Shown: positions 1-10,302 of the stretch, piece after piece
How the letters are laid out: each line of letters starts with the position of its first letter
How positions within the stretch are numbered: the stretch's first letter is position 1
Source of the DNA: Cladorhizidae sp. MBARI D1340-BT2
Taxonomy: Eukaryota > Porifera > Demospongiae > Poecilosclerida > Cladorhizidae
Direction of reading: 5' to 3'
Assembly (NCBI GenBank): GCA_028752905.1
Contig: JAQNBH010000007.1
Span: forward strand, 15,032,759 to 15,096,758
Length of the DNA stretch: 64,000 nt
Position numbers and translations under genes: made by a program
The notes under the pieces: model-generated
The model's input: the letters and a program-made list of their open reading frames with translations, nothing else
Databases searched by the model: none
Told to the model about the DNA's origin: nothing

Positions 1-240
1 AAAAAAGGTTAGTAGATAAATGCAAAAAAAAGAAGGTATGTTTGTTATTTTAAATACAACTTTAGTTTAATATATACTCATACTTCATACCATTCAACTT
101 TTATTTAATAGTGGGTTACAAGTAGATGTTTAGCTACCTAATCTGACCTTTTTCTAGTGGTTAATCTTTAGCTAGAGGTTTAGACACTCTTCTTGTTTTT
201 ACGATTTCTTCCTCTTCATTCTTGCTGTACCTCTTCTTAG

Positions 241-2559
241 AAAAGAGTTGTAGCTGCCTTTTCTGGAATGAGTAGCAGTACAGAAGGAGGAAAAACCTAT
301 TCGGCTCAGTTGCAGATATTTGAAGACTATGAAAATATTGAGAAGCCTGGGCATCAATCAAAAGGTTCCATTAATCTCGACAATGCCAAGATTGAGTCGA
401 GCTACTCAAGTCCATCTGGTTCAAACACCAGCTCTCCCGCTTATATTTCTATGGGTTCAACAAATAGCACACCCTCTTTATCAGTGGGCTCCGCAAGTGG
501 CAGCATTCCCGGGATCAATGGAGGCATGGATGTTTACATCTTCACTGTAGCAACAAGCAGCGGCAAGTTGCACGAGTTTCGCACAGACAGCGAAAATGAC
601 AGCCTGCGCTGGGTGAAGCTACTCCAACTTTTAGTGATGTATCCTTACTCCCAGATTCCCGAGGAGCCACAAGTGAATCCTATCAAGGATAGCTTCAAAC
701 AGGCGTTGGAGGCCAAGCAATACAATGCAGGTGAGCCCCTTCTTTACTTTCTGTGTAAATTGCAGTTAACGGCATCTCAATTCTTAATTTTGGTCCTTAG
801 TTTCCTAAATTGTCCAGTACGTTTTTTTCTTTTGTCGACTAATTTTTAAATATTATTATTATTTATTTATTTTTACCTTTGGCCCGCCCGAGCGACCTTT
901 AAACCGAGCGACCTTTAAACAAGGATAGCGAGGGGGAATTAAACAGAGGTGTTATTTGTACAAGGGTGGTGACATGTTGAGAAAACTGGCCCCATGTGTA
1001 TTTTCAGTATACGAGAAGGAGTTTCAGTTTCACATGGGAACTAGTGTGGCTTCTCTGGGGAGAGGGGAAATGGGCTGACTATGATAATAAGCAACTTTTC
1101 TTCCCTCTCTGTTTCCTCTAGATTCTGTCTGGCCTGTGTACATCTTGCACGAGGCGGTTGGCCACAAGTGTGGCATTATTGGCCAACATATTCTAGCTCT
1201 CCGCAGAGGAGTCCCTGGCATCTCGATGGGAAAACTAGACATCATCAGTCCGGCAGACCACAACCACCCTGTGGTGACATGGGACCGTGACAAGATACGG
1301 AGGACTGGAAAGACGGGACATCTGGTTTTCATCGAGATTGGCCGGAGGTGTGAAGGGGGACCCGGATTGGTGTGGATGTACGTCGGCTATCAGAACGATG
1401 CCCAAGCTCTGCGGGAGACCCTTCACAAGTGAGTGGTAATTTTGTGTGTAGAGGCAGTAGGAAATGAATATATCCTAGCAAGACACATTGTGTGCCGTGC
1501 TAGAGCTGGGGTGCTGCCTGCCCGCACATCACATTGTGTGACTGTCCGGCAGCCTTGTGTCCCCCCTAGAGCTGGGCTGCTGCATGTGACTATCTGGCAG
1601 CCGTGTGTGCCCCCACTAGAGCTGGGCTGCTGCACATATTTCCATACCAATATTACGTAGATGGGATGAAATAATGATACTGCAGCAATAATTATTTGTA
1701 TTCCAGTACCAGAATGTCAATTGTTTCTCTCCGTAGATTTCTATCACAAGGAGACGGCACTCCAGTCTCCACTAATTCTCAAACTCAGGGTCTCTACAGT
1801 GTTCATAGGTCATCCCAAGAAGCCCATCACTCCTTCCAGAAATCGTCTTCTGCTTACAGTTACCAGAACTACAACCTCGTACGACGTAGATCTCAAGATC
1901 ACGATTCTGGTTTCCACTCTGCGGAGAGGACGCCATCTATTTTTGATGGCCCTCCAGTCCGTCTCGACAAGCATCCATCAGTATGCCGAAAGCGTGACTC
2001 TGACGTGTCTGTGCGGAGCAATAGCGTTGCTTCTGCTTCTTCCCCGTATGGAAGCCTCAAACCGGAGTTATTTGAGTATGAGGAAAGTTCCATCTTGGGT
2101 CATTCCCCGGCTGACGATAGCAAGGGTTACATTACCGGGCACATGGACGGAGATGCGGAATCGACGCAGTCTGGTCAGCGTCTGTATGATATCATTGGCC
2201 AGGGGCGGAGTCACTCTATTAGCTTGGCCCAGGCGCTGCCAGGTACTGACGACAACCAATACGTGATGATGATGAATCCTGCCAACGCCAAAGAAGGCAT
2301 GTATGTAAACATGCGCTCGGCCTCTTTGGGATCCGCATCAAAATCTTCCACCATGCCAGTTCCCATGCCGCAAGCTGGCGAAGGAGGAACAGGTGACGAG
2401 TACAATATCATGCAACACAATGGAAGGCCGACCTCACGGCAACTTGCAAATTCGCAAAACTATGAAAATCTTCCCACCATCAACGAGAGCCGACAAGGAA
2501 ACCGTGAAGGACCGAAGAACTACGAAAACCACCCATGTGTTCATAAATTTAAAACTTAA
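241..2559 (+). CDS. DOK/IRS-type docking protein, three 3' exons (5' end outside window)
   Basis: This encodes a membrane-proximal adaptor that would be phosphorylated by tyrosine kinases and recruit SH2 proteins. I place exons at 241-730 (after a pyrimidine-rich acceptor, AG at 239-240), 1122-1428 and 1737-2559; donors GTGAGC at 731 and GTGAGT at 1429 keep the frame. Exon 1 resembles the second half of a PH domain: SAQLQIFEDYE, YIFTVATSSGKLHEF, then a final helix around LRWVKLLQLL, with a long Ser/Thr/Gly-rich loop inserted. Exon 2 is an IRS-type PTB domain with IRRTGKTGHLVFIEIGRRC, closely matching the RRFGRDK..FSFEAGRRC pattern of DOK proteins. Exon 3 is a disordered tail of about 270 residues rich in Tyr, including YVMM, YVNM and YNIM (YxxM sites for PI3K p85 SH2) plus two YEN sites. 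The PH start and promoter lie upstream of the window. The family call is firm; which DOK/IRS subfamily is open. Confidence 0.85.
731..1121 (+). other. Intron of the DOK-like gene
   Basis: The segment runs from GTGAGC to a TTTCCTCTAG acceptor and splits a codon (G|AT). It contains a short direct repeat, gagcgacctttaaac, twice around 889-920. I see no other element. The next intron (1429-1736) holds three imperfect copies of a unit built on ctagagctgggctgctgc between about 1500 and 1640. Confidence 0.7.
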
Positions 2560-2654
2560 TTGTCCTATAATCGTTTCTGGCTTGCATTAGTTTGTTAATT
2601 TTTTTTTTTTGATTGTGACATATATATCCAGCTTTAACTGTTTACTTTTCCCCC

Positions 2655-4508
2655 CAGTTCCAATATAGTGCACCTATGCCCGGGTTCCAACATTTCATCC
2701 AACCCCCAAATGAGTACATTGTTACAGTTCCAATAGTAACCACCCCGTTTCCAGCTGACAAATTGGGGGTGGGGCTGCAGCCAAGAACTGAAATCGAAGT
2801 GGTGCCTTATATTGACACTGCGACATTGGTGCTCTATATTGGAATTGGAATGTCCTTTTATGGATACAGGGAACTTTGTCACAGTTGCAATAATAGGCAC
2901 CTCGTTTCCAGCTCACTCATTTGGGTGTGCGGCTGGAGCCAAGAACTGGAATTGAGGTGCTTTATGTTGCAACTGCTGGCATAGGTGCTCTATTTTGGAA
3001 TTGGAATGTCTACTTATAGACACAGGGACAATTGTCACAGTTGCAATAATAGGCACCTCGTTTCAAGCTCACTCATTTGGGGGTGTGGCTGGAGCCAAGA
3101 ACTGGAATCGAGGTGCCTTATGTTGCAACTGTGACATACGTGCTCAATATTGGAATTGGAATGTCCTATTATGGATACAGGGTCCATTCTCACAGTTCTA
3201 ATAGTAGGCACCTCATTTCTAGCTGACCCATTTGAGGGGTGGGGCTTGAGCCAAGAACTGGAATCGAGGTGCCTTTAGTTGAAACTGTGACATAGGTGCT
3301 CAATATTGGAATTGGAATGTCCTCTTATGGATGCAGGGACCATTGTCATAGTTCCAATAGTAGGCACCTCGTTTCTAGCACGTTGCAACATAAGGCACCT
3401 CGATTCCATTTCTTGGCTCCAGCCCCACCCCCAAATGAGTGAGCAGGAAACAAGGTGCCTACTATTGGAACTGTGACAATGGTCCCTATATTTGTAAGAG
3501 GACATTCCAATTCCAAATTAGAGCACCAATGTCGCAGTTGCAACATAAGGCACCTCGATTCCATTTCTTGGCTCCAGCACCACACCAAAAATGAGTCAGC
3601 AGGAAACCAGGTGCCTACTATTGAAACTGTGACAATGGTCCCTATGTCTATAATTGGACATCTCTATTCCAATATAGTGCACCTATGTCACAGTTCCAAC
3701 TAAAGGCACCTCGATTCCAATATAGAGCGCCATGTCACAGTTTTAACAAAAGGCACTTTGATTCCAGTTCTTGGCTCCAACCGAAAAATATGATTTTATG
3801 TTAATAATAGCTAGAAAGTTACATAAGTACTGTATGTAACTTGTACTAATTTTTTGGAGTGAAACTTGCCCCAAAATTGGTCAGCTGGAAACGAGGTGCC
3901 TACTATTTGAACTGTGACTATGGTCCCTATATCCATAAGAGGACATCTAAATTCCAATATAGTGCACCTATGCCACAGTTCCAACATAAGGCACCTCGAT
4001 TCCAGTTCTTGGCTCAAGCTAGGGCTAGGGCATGCAGTTTCTCGACGCTGGGTTTTAAGGCACTATATTGGAAACTGTGACAATGGTCCCTATCTCTATA
4101 AGTGGACATCCTAATTCCAATATAGTGCACCAATGTCCCAGCTCCAACAAAAGGCACCTCGATTCCAGTTCTTGGCTCCAGCCACACACCCCAAATGAGT
4201 GAGCTGTAAACGAGGTGCTTACTATTGCAACTGTGACAATCATCCCTGTATCTATAAGTGGACATTCCAATTCCAATATAGACCACCCATGTCGTAGCTC
4301 CAACATAAGGCACCTGGATTCCATTTCTTGGCTCCAGCCCCACCCCCCAAAGCCTTCTCCCTCTCTTACCATTGTCACAGTTCCAGTTGTGTGTGTGATG
4401 TGCATTATTGATGCATTTTTTTGCATACATCTTCATAATAATAATTATATGAAACCAGGTGATCCCAATTCCAATATAGAGGACCTAGAGCACCTATGTT
4501 ACAGTTCA
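2655..4508. repeat. Hairpin satellite (~156-bp unit), block 1, mixed orientation
   Basis: Imperfect copies of one unit recur here. Landmarks of each unit are GGCACCTCGATTCC, TTGGCTC(C/A)AGCCCCACCCC, GGAAACGAGGTGCC, TATTGGAACTGTGACAATGG and ATTCCAATTCCAATAT. Copies lie in both orientations, with a switch near 3380 where a reverse copy meets a forward copy. Weak ORFs of 60-140 residues run through on both strands because the unit has few stops; they share no conserved start and I do not treat them as genes. The first bases (about 2626-2656) share the phrase ccagctttaactgtttactttt with the 180-bp repeat near 16 kb. Confidence 0.9.
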
Positions 4509-5098
4509 GTTCTTCTTCTTTTGGCATCTTCTCTGACCTGGTCCTTTGATAAAAAATCTGTCATCAAATATGATTCATTCAATTTGAACTGCTCAAGGTT
4601 CTGGCCCCTGTTTCTTTAGGCGTGAACCAGTTCTTGGGAGGGTGGTATATATAATGTGAGTGGACCCCTAACCACCCTTTATATGAGCAGCTGGTGAACT
4701 ACTGATCGTGGGATATAAAATTGTTTCTCTCGGATGGTTTTAAAAGCCTCACGATAATTATGGTGGATTCTCATCATCTAGGTTAATCTGGAGGCAGGGG
4801 TGCCCATGCAGCGACTGACGCAGACACTGGAGGTATCCCCCCTGCTCATACAATATCCCCTCTGCTTGAGATAACTTCTGTCTGGATAGGTTGTACAATG
4901 TTGGTATTAAGCGGAACAATGGTGGTGGAGTTTACACATTGTCGCCTAAAGGCCTAACTATGCCACCCACAGGTGTGCCTAAATTAATTGTGACTTAATT
5001 GTAGTCACATGACACAGAAACTTCAATGCCCTATCCCAGCTCCTAATGCTTCCTAGCTAGAGCATTATCCACCAGAAGCCCTTACCCTATCCCAGCCC
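4509..5098. other. Unassigned spacer
   Basis: This is unique-looking sequence between two satellite blocks. It has no convincing ORF, no splice-bounded exon and no terminal repeat that I could see. The phrase tgtacaatgttggtattaagc near 4893 is loosely related to the 21-bp minisatellite found elsewhere in the window. Confidence 0.5.
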
Positions 5099-7612
5099 CC
5101 AATTCCAAATTAGAGCACCAATGTCGCAGTTGCAACATAAGGCACCTCGATTCCATTTCTTGGCTCCAGCACCACACCAAAAATGAGTCAGCAGGAAACC
5201 AGGTGCCTACTATTGAAACTGTGACAATGGTCCCTATGTCTATAATTGGACATCTCTATTCCAATATAGTGCACCTATGTCACAGGTGTAAGATAAGGCA
5301 CCTCGATTCCAGTTCTTGGCTCAAGCCCCACCCCTCAAATGGGTCAGCTAGAAACGAGGTGCCTACTATTGGAACTAAGACAATGGTCCCTGCATCCATA
5401 AGAGGACATTCCAATTTCAATATTGAGCACCTATGTCACAGTTCCAACATAAGGCACCTCGATTTCAGTTCTTGGCTCAAGCCCCACCCCTCAAATGGGT
5501 CAGCTAGAAATGAGGTGCCTACTATTGGAACTGTGAGAATGGACCCTGTATCCATAATAGGACATTCCAATTCCAATATTGAGCATGTATGTCACAGTTG
5601 CAACATAAGGCACCTCGATTCCATATCTTGACTCCAGCCCCACCCCCCAAATGAGTGAGCAGGAAACAAGGTGCCTACTATTGGAACTGTGACAATGGTC
5701 CCTATATTTGTAAGAGGACATTACAATTCCAAATTAGAGCACCAATGTCGCAGTTGCAACATAAGGCACCTCGATTCCATTTCTTGGCTCCAGCACCACA
5801 CCAAAAATGAGTCAGCAGGAAACCAGGTGCCTACTATTGAAACTGTGACAATGGTCCCTATGTCTATAATTGGACATCTCTATTCCAATATAGCGCACCT
5901 ATGTTACAGTTCCAACTAAAGGCACCTCGATTCCAGTTCTTGGCTCAAGCCCCACCCCTCAAATGGGTCAGCTAGAAACGAGGTGCCTACTATTGCAACT
6001 GTGACAATGGTCCCTGATCCATAAGTGGACATTCCAATTCCAATAGTAGGCACCTTGTTTCCTGCTCACTCATTTGGGTGGTGGGGCTGGAGCCAAGATA
6101 TGGAATCGAGGTGCCTTATGTTGCAACTGTGACATACGTGCTCAATATTGGAATTGGAATGTCCTATTATGGATACAGGGTCCATTCTCACAGTTCCAAT
6201 AGTAGGCACCTCATTTCTAGCTGACCCATTTGAGGGGTGGGGCTTGAGCCAAGAACTGAAATCGAGGTGCCTTATGTTGGAACTGTGACATAGGTGCTCA
6301 ATATTGGAATTGGAATGTCCTCTTATGGATGCAGGGACCATTGTCATAGTTCCAATAGTAGGCACCTCGTTTCTAGCTGACCCATTTGAGGGGTGGGGCT
6401 TGAGCCAAGAACTGGAATCGAGGTGCCTTATCTTACACCTGTGACATAGGTGCACTATATTGGAATTGGAATATCCTCTTATGGATACAGGGACCATTGT
6501 TACAGTTCCAATAGTAAGCACTTTGTTTCCAGCTGACACATTGGGGGTGGGGCTGGAACCAAGATCTGGAATCGAGGTGCCTAACGTTGGAACTGAGACT
6601 TAAGTGCTGTAATTTGGAATTCGAATGTCCTCTTACAAATACAGGGATGATTGTCAGTTCCAATAGTTGGCACCTCGTTTCCTGCTCACACTTGGGGTTG
6701 GGACTATAGCAAAAGAACTGGAATCGAGGTGCCTTATGTTGGATCTGAGACATAGGTGCTCAATATTGGAATTGGAATGTCCACTTATGGATCAGGGACC
6801 ATTGTCACAGTTACAATAGTAGGCACCTCGTTTCTAGCTGACCCATTTGAGGGGTGGGGCTTGAGCCAAGAACTGGAATCGAGGTGCCTTTAGTTGGAAC
6901 TGTGACATAGGTGCACTATGTTGGAATAGGGATGTCCAATTATAGACATAGGGACCATTGTCACAGTTTCAATAGTAGGCACCTGGTTTCCTGCTGACTC
7001 ATTTTTGGTGTGGTGCATTGAGCCAAGAAATGGAATCGAGGTGCCTTATGTTGCAACTGCGACATTGGTGCTCTAATTTGGAATTGGAATGTCCTCTTAC
7101 AAATATAGGGACCATTGTCACAGTTCCAATAGTAGGCACCTTGTTTCCTGCTCACTCATTTGGGGGGTGGGGCTGGAGCCAAGAAATGGAATCGAGGTGC
7201 CTTATGTTGCAACTGTGACATACGTGCTCAATATTGGAATTGGAATGTCCTATTATGGATACAGGGTCCATTCTCACAGTTCCAATAGTAGGCACCTCAT
7301 TTCTAGCTGATCTATTTGAGGGGTGGGGCTTGAGCCAAGAACTGAAATCGAGGTGCCTTATGTTGGAACTGTGACATAGGTGCTCAATATTGGAATTGGA
7401 ATGTCCTCTTACAAATATAGGGACCATTGTCACAGTTCCAATAGTAGGCACCTTGTTTCCTGCTCACTCATTTGGGGGGTGGGGCTGGAGCCAAGAAATG
7501 GAATCGAGGTGCCTTATGTTGCAACTATGACATACGTGCTCAATATTGGAATTGGAATGTCGTATTATGGATACAGGGTCCATTCTCACAGTTCCAATAG
7601 TAGGCACCTCAT
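5099..7612. repeat. Hairpin satellite (~156-bp unit), block 2
   Basis: This is the clearest array. Successive GGCACCTCGATT starts at 5297, 5453, 5609 and 5764 give spacings of 156, 156 and 155 bp. From about 6040 the copies are reversed (AATCGAGGTGCC orientation), so forward and reverse sub-arrays abut head to head. Within a unit, bases near 5435-5466 pair with bases near 5507-5536 to give arms of about 30 nt round a loop of about 40 nt. The segments 3455-3720 and 5099-5280 are near-identical, so blocks have been copied as well as single units. Confidence 0.92.
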
Positions 7613-7796
7613 TTCATTTCTTCTCCTGTCTGGACTTACAGTGAATCTGAACACATCAATTGGAAACAACAACAATAACTGTAACAATTACAGCTTCACT
7701 CTTGATTACATTTTTCTACTTGTCATTTGATTTCTTCTCCTGTCTGGATATTGATTTTTATTGCTTTTGGGTTGTACTATAAAGTGGAACAAATGG

Positions 7797-7975
7797 GTAT
7801 TGGTTTGTACAATGGTGGTATTGGGGTGTACAATGGTGGTATTGGGTTGTACAATGGTGGTATTGGGTTGTACAATGGTGATATTGGGTTGTACAATGGT
7901 GGTATTGGGTTGTACAATGGTGGTATTGGGTCGTAAAATGGTGGTATGGGGTTGAACAATGGTGGGGGAAGACCA
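7797..7975. repeat. 21-bp minisatellite, array 1
   Basis: About eight copies of a 21-bp unit, ggtattgggttgtacaatgg plus t, with point variants such as ggtgtac and gtgatattg. It reads without stops in several frames, which produces spurious repetitive ORFs. The same unit appears at two other places in this window, always close to the 156-bp satellite. Confidence 0.93.
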
Positions 7976-8110
7976 ATGGTGGGGGAAGACTAGTGCATAC
8001 GTACCCTGGTTACACGCACCCTGGTTACACTCAAGTAGGGGAAGACTAGTGCATACGCACCCTGGTTACACTCAAGTAGGGGAAGACTGACTAGTGCATA
8101 CGCACCCTGG
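7976..8110. repeat. Short tandem repeat (~45 bp, degenerate)
   Basis: Three partial copies built from aggggaagactagtgcatac and gcaccctggttacactc, with spacing of roughly 45-55 bp. They follow the minisatellite directly and end where the retrotransposon fragment begins. Confidence 0.7.
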
Positions 8111-8356
8111 TTACACTCGCAGAAATTCCAATCACCTGCTGAGAGACATGCCCTTGACAGTACCCTCTCAATTGACCAAAAAAGACAAATTGCACTCGCC
8201 AAAGAAAAGGGTTCCTCCTCCTGGCTGACTGTTCTGCCAATTGATGAGCACGGCTTCTTCCTAAACAAAGGAGAATTTAGAGATGCACTACATCTTCGCT
8301 ATGGCTGGGAAATGAGGAACACTCCAAAATCGTGCATCTGTGGATCATCATTCTCG
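8111..8356 (+). pseudogene. Non-LTR retrotransposon fragment (C-terminal region)
   Basis: An open frame of about 80 codons without a start encodes SSSWLTVLPIDEHGFFLNK, then FRDALHLRYGW and a CICG cysteine pair. This is the signature of the region downstream of reverse transcriptase in a family of non-LTR elements common in sponge and coral genomes (recalled pattern, not searched). The fragment is cut off on the right by satellite sequence at about 8357 and has no upstream RT here. The element at 28.8-42.9 kb may belong to the same family, because it carries the matching RT portion. Confidence 0.7.
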
Positions 8357-8640
8357 GGGGTGGGGCTGGAACCAAGATCTGGAATCGAGGTGCCTAACAT
8401 TGGAACTGAGACTTAAGTGCTCTAATTTGGAATTCATTCGAATGTCCTCTTACAAATAGTTGGCACCTCGTTTCCTGCTCACACTTGGGGTTGGGACTAT
8501 AGCAAAAGAACTGGAATCGAGGTGCCTTATGTTGGATCTGTGACATAGGTGCGCTCAATATTGGAATTGGAATGTCCACTTATGGATCAGGGACCATTGT
8601 CACAGTTCCAATAGTTGGCACCTCGGTTCCTGCTCACACT
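8352..8640. repeat. Hairpin satellite, block 3
   Basis: About two reverse-orientation units lie between the retrotransposon fragment and the kinase-like ORF. One unit carries internal deletions (around 8437-8460). The last unit breaks at gctcacact and continues directly into the kinase-like reading frame. Confidence 0.85.
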
Positions 8641-9285
8641 AAAGATAACTTTGGTCGAGATGCATATCAAGTCCAGTCAGGAAAGTCTGTGGTCATAGTA
8701 TCACATCAAGAAGTTTTTAAACACCCCATGATAAGCAATGAAAGGGATAGACTACAGTTCTTATTAGACCACTATCATGATGACATTCCTGATATTTGTG
8801 CATTACCAAATATGAAGATCTTAATAGGACAATCTAAATATTTTTCTTTCACACAATATAGCCCACCCTTATCCAAAAAAAATGCAAAAGATAACATTGT
8901 TGATTTTGTGGACAGTGTAGTCGATTCAATTGATGCATTGCATGAACAAATTGGACTAGCCCACCTGGATATCCGGCTGGAGAATATTTGTTTTAACGGT
9001 AACATAGCCATATTAATCGACCTGGACAGAAGTGTTTCGTTGGTCGAAGAGGATGCACAAGACTTCACTGTATTGTATGGCAAGTCAACGATGTACGCTG
9101 CGGAATTTCTGCCTTGTGAATTGGACTGGCGGCAGCTAGCCATTATGTTACAATACATTACTTCTGATACCACCATTGAAAACTACCATGGCTTGGATGT
9201 GCCAGATGATTCATGGTTGGGAGTGCAATTTGGGGGGAAATTGCATATACTAGTAATTTGTATAATCATATTCAAACCTCCCTAG
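8572..9285 (+). CDS. Protein-kinase-like ORF fused to satellite sequence
   Basis: The ORF is 237 codons. The first 23 or so codons are translated satellite, so the native protein begins near residue 24 or in a lost exon. The rest resembles an atypical kinase: a region with an EVFKHPMISNERDRL helix, then LAHLDIRLENICF, which fits the catalytic loop (H.D....N), and ILIDLDRS in the place of the metal-binding DFG segment. No glycine-rich loop or catalytic lysine is obvious in the piece. The last 14 codons follow a perfect palindrome at 9224-9245 and look unrelated. It is probably a truncated copy of a kinase-like gene; activity is unknown. Confidence 0.5.
   Translation: MSTYGSGTIVTVPIVGTSVPAHTKDNFGRDAYQVQSGKSVVIVSHQEVFKHPMISNERDRLQFLLDHYHDDIPDICALPNMKILIGQSKYFSFTQYSPPLSKKNAKDNIVDFVDSVVDSIDALHEQIGLAHLDIRLENICFNGNIAILIDLDRSVSLVEEDAQDFTVLYGKSTMYAAEFLPCELDWRQLAIMLQYITSDTTIENYHGLDVPDDSWLGVQFGGKLHILVICIIIFKPP
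9224..9245. repeat. Perfect palindrome with G6 loop
   Basis: TGCAATTT, six G, then AAATTGCA. A near-identical motif with a longer stem and seven G lies at 16933-16959. Here it falls at the point where the kinase-like frame loses resemblance to a kinase. Confidence 0.85.
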
Positions 9286-10157
9286 TTGATATCTAGAGAA
9301 CATTGACCTTGTCTCTGAATACGTACATGATTCTTAAGATTGGCGTATGCCAGGTGTTCATTCCTGGCTGGTATCAGAGTGTTTTTGTCAATGTTGTGTT
9401 GATTGGTTTGTAGTGGCAGTTTTTAATTTGCACCTTTTTGGTAATTGATTTTAAAATCGAGGTCTGATATATTGGTCCAAATTATTTTTTTTCCCTCTTG
9501 CATGCATGCCTGTCCTGTTTCCTGATTCAGGCAGGCGTAGGACTGTTGGCGTGTGTGCATGTGTGTGTTTTTTTTTGGTGTGTGTGTGTGTGTGTGCATG
9601 TTGAGGACTAAATTTGAGGAGGTTCCTATGTCTTATCTAATCGAATCTATCTGTTCAATCTCTGGGGCTTGGCCTGTCTGCCTGCTGCTGGCTGCTGCCT
9701 GCTTGCCTGTCTGCTGCCTGACTGGGTTGGTGGGGTGGTTGGTTTGTCTCCTGTGATATGTGGGAATGTGGTTGTGCTTTTCTCCTTTTTTCTGTGTGTG
9801 TGTGTGTGTGGGTGGGTTTTTTTTTATTCCTTTTTTTCCTTCCTTCTAACCAACCATCCCCCCCCCCCCTCCACACTTCTTCTTTATACTACATGTACTT
9901 TTGATTATCTGATTGAGTGATCGAGTAGGAAGGAGGGAACAACAAGGCATCGTGAATTGGGGAGGAGGAGCTATAGGTTTTTTGCGTAGTTTTTGTTCCT
10001 CCTTTTCCCCCGCTCCTTTTCCGGCTCCCTTCTGTCTCCTGTTTCGGCTGCGTGCAGTTGCCAACAAAGACTATAAATACCCTGTCACAAGCATCCTTTT
10101 CAGCCAGCCAACAAAAATTAAAAAGCAAAAGTAAAAAACCTATCATCCCGACAACAA
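9286..10157. other. Low-complexity gene-free region
   Basis: Contains GT-rich runs (about 9551-9600 and 9790-9812), a (ctgcctg)n-like stretch near 9675-9722, and a C-run at 9858-9870. ORFs here are low-complexity and occur on both strands. I see no gene. Confidence 0.7.
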
Positions 10158-10302
10158 CCTGATGTGCTCCTCCCAACTAACCATTCCGACAAGCTCTCCT
10201 CCTCATTCAACCTGATGTGCTCCTCCCAACCAACCATTCCGACAAGCTCTCCTCCTCATTCAACCTGCTGTGCTCCTCCCAACCAACCATTCCGACAAGC
10301 CC
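10158..10302. repeat. 53-bp tandem repeat, ~2.7 copies
   Basis: The phrase cctgatgtgctcctcccaac starts at 10158 and 10211 and, with one change, at 10264, giving an exact 53-bp period. The copies are nearly identical, so the array is young. Confidence 0.92.

Noticed and set aside
1433..1660. 75-codon ORFs on both strands in the DOK intron
   Set aside because: They arise from a short internal repeat (ctagagctgggctgctgc) and lie between well-supported splice sites.
5203..7730. Multiple ORFs of 60-157 codons with repeated motifs such as GTVTMVP and SNIEHLCH
   Set aside because: They are translations of the satellite on both strands, without shared starts, and shift with every unit indel.
7727..7976. 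Repetitive peptides (GIGLYNG, HHCTTQY) and a possible CRISPR-like array
   Set aside because: The 21-bp units are contiguous with no spacers, and this is eukaryotic DNA; it is a minisatellite.
9553..10134. Several Cys/Val-rich and Lys-rich ORFs
   Set aside because: Low-complexity sequence open on both strands; no family features.
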